A model generated the notes under the pieces. That model was not told where the DNA came from. It searched no databases and saw nothing but the letters and a program-made list of their open reading frames with translations. This document shows, piece after piece, positions 4,993-5,153 of a stretch of 5,153 nucleotides of DNA. A program made the translations under genes and the position numbers. Source of the DNA: an uncultured Sulfurovum sp. (GTDB lineage Bacteria; Campylobacterota; Campylobacteria; Campylobacterales; Sulfurovaceae). The stretch covers positions 1 through 5,153 of the forward strand of contig CAMZLC010000015.1 of the NCBI GenBank assembly GCA_947311605.1. Direction: 5' to 3'. Numbering within the stretch: position 1 is the first letter of the stretch; each line of letters opens with the position of its first letter.

Positions 4993-5009
4993 GTGGCAAA
5001 AGGTGCCAC
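4993..5009 (-). terminator. rpsR: Weak hairpin after rpsR, possible terminator
   Basis: GTGGCA and TGCCAC form a 6-bp perfect stem with a 5-nt loop, 17 nt after the rpsR stop. No T-tract follows directly (TAGACATCC comes next), so it is not a canonical intrinsic terminator. Partial readthrough from the ribosomal operon into the metallopeptidase gene is possible. Confidence 0.35.
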
Positions 5010-5026
5010 CAGGGAAGATAGCGGGC

Positions 5027-5153
5027 TTATCGAATGATCTCAAAAGGATTTTCGATGACCTTTTTTCTGTCTACGACATAGGGAATCAGCGCAGTTTGTC
5101 TGGCTCTCTTGATCGCTACGGTGACGAGCTCTTGGTGACGCTTGCAGTTTCCT
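5027..5153 (-). CDS. rpsR: 30S ribosomal protein S18, C-terminal part (partial)
   Basis: The gene enters from the right edge; its last 41 codons and a TAA stop (5029-5027) are visible. The peptide contains CKRHQELVTVAIKRAR followed by ALIPYVVDRKKV and ENPFE. This is the conserved C-terminal half of S18, where the AIKRAR helix contacts 16S rRNA and pairs with S6 on the 30S platform. The extension VDRKxVxxNPFE after IPYV is like that of Campylobacter S18 and supports a Campylobacterota origin. In this phylum rpsR usually ends an rpsF-ssb-rpsR group, which would lie outside the window. It runs in the same direction as the metallopeptidase gene, 139 bp away. Confidence 0.93.
   Translation of the reverse strand, partial: GNCKRHQELVTVAIKRARQTALIPYVVDRKKVIENPFEIIR

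Noticed and set aside
4888..5026. A small gene or RNA in the 139-bp intergenic stretch
   Set aside because: No frame with a start and ribosome binding site, and no tRNA-like or other recognisable RNA fold beyond the short hairpin.

Overview
The window suggests a chemolithotrophic Campylobacterota (Sulfurovum/Sulfurimonas-like). The evidence is the partial S18 protein, whose C-terminus resembles Campylobacterota S18, and the tsaE-lptB gene pair preceded by an S4-domain gene, an order known from this phylum. The genus is an inference; no 16S or other marker is present.

Left half (about 1-2834, plus strand): a tightly packed, GC-rich operon-like run. It holds the 3' end of an unrecognised CDS (2-133), a small hairpin, an unrecognised 79-aa gene (191-430), an S4-domain RNA-binding protein of the Hsp15/HslR type (427-672, GTG start overlapping the previous stop), trpD (685-1671), tsaE (1697-2119) and lptB (2112-2834). 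The jobs are mixed: tryptophan synthesis, the tRNA t6A modification, and the ATPase of lipopolysaccharide transport. The linkage therefore looks like co-transcription of housekeeping genes rather than one pathway.

Right half (5153-2831, minus strand): the 3' end of rpsR (5153-5027), a 139-bp intergenic stretch with a promoter-like element, a weak hairpin and repeated ATGTC-centred motifs, then two genes 11 bp apart. The first encodes a 584-aa secreted lipoprotein with an HEFQH zinc-protease motif (M30/hyicolysin-like). The second encodes a 96-aa small lipoprotein of unknown function. Both carry Sec/SPII signal peptides, so the pair is probably anchored in the envelope on the periplasmic or outer face. 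This half is visibly more AT-rich and much poorer in GATC than the operon it faces.

The two halves meet tail to tail at 2831-2834, where one CTAG palindrome supplies the stop codons of both lptB and the small lipoprotein. The rpoN gene that commonly follows lptB in Campylobacterota is not here; the lipoprotein pair lies in its place. The least described part of the window is this metallopeptidase-lipoprotein / small-lipoprotein pair and its control region. Nothing resembling a CRISPR array, insertion sequence, tRNA or rRNA was seen.
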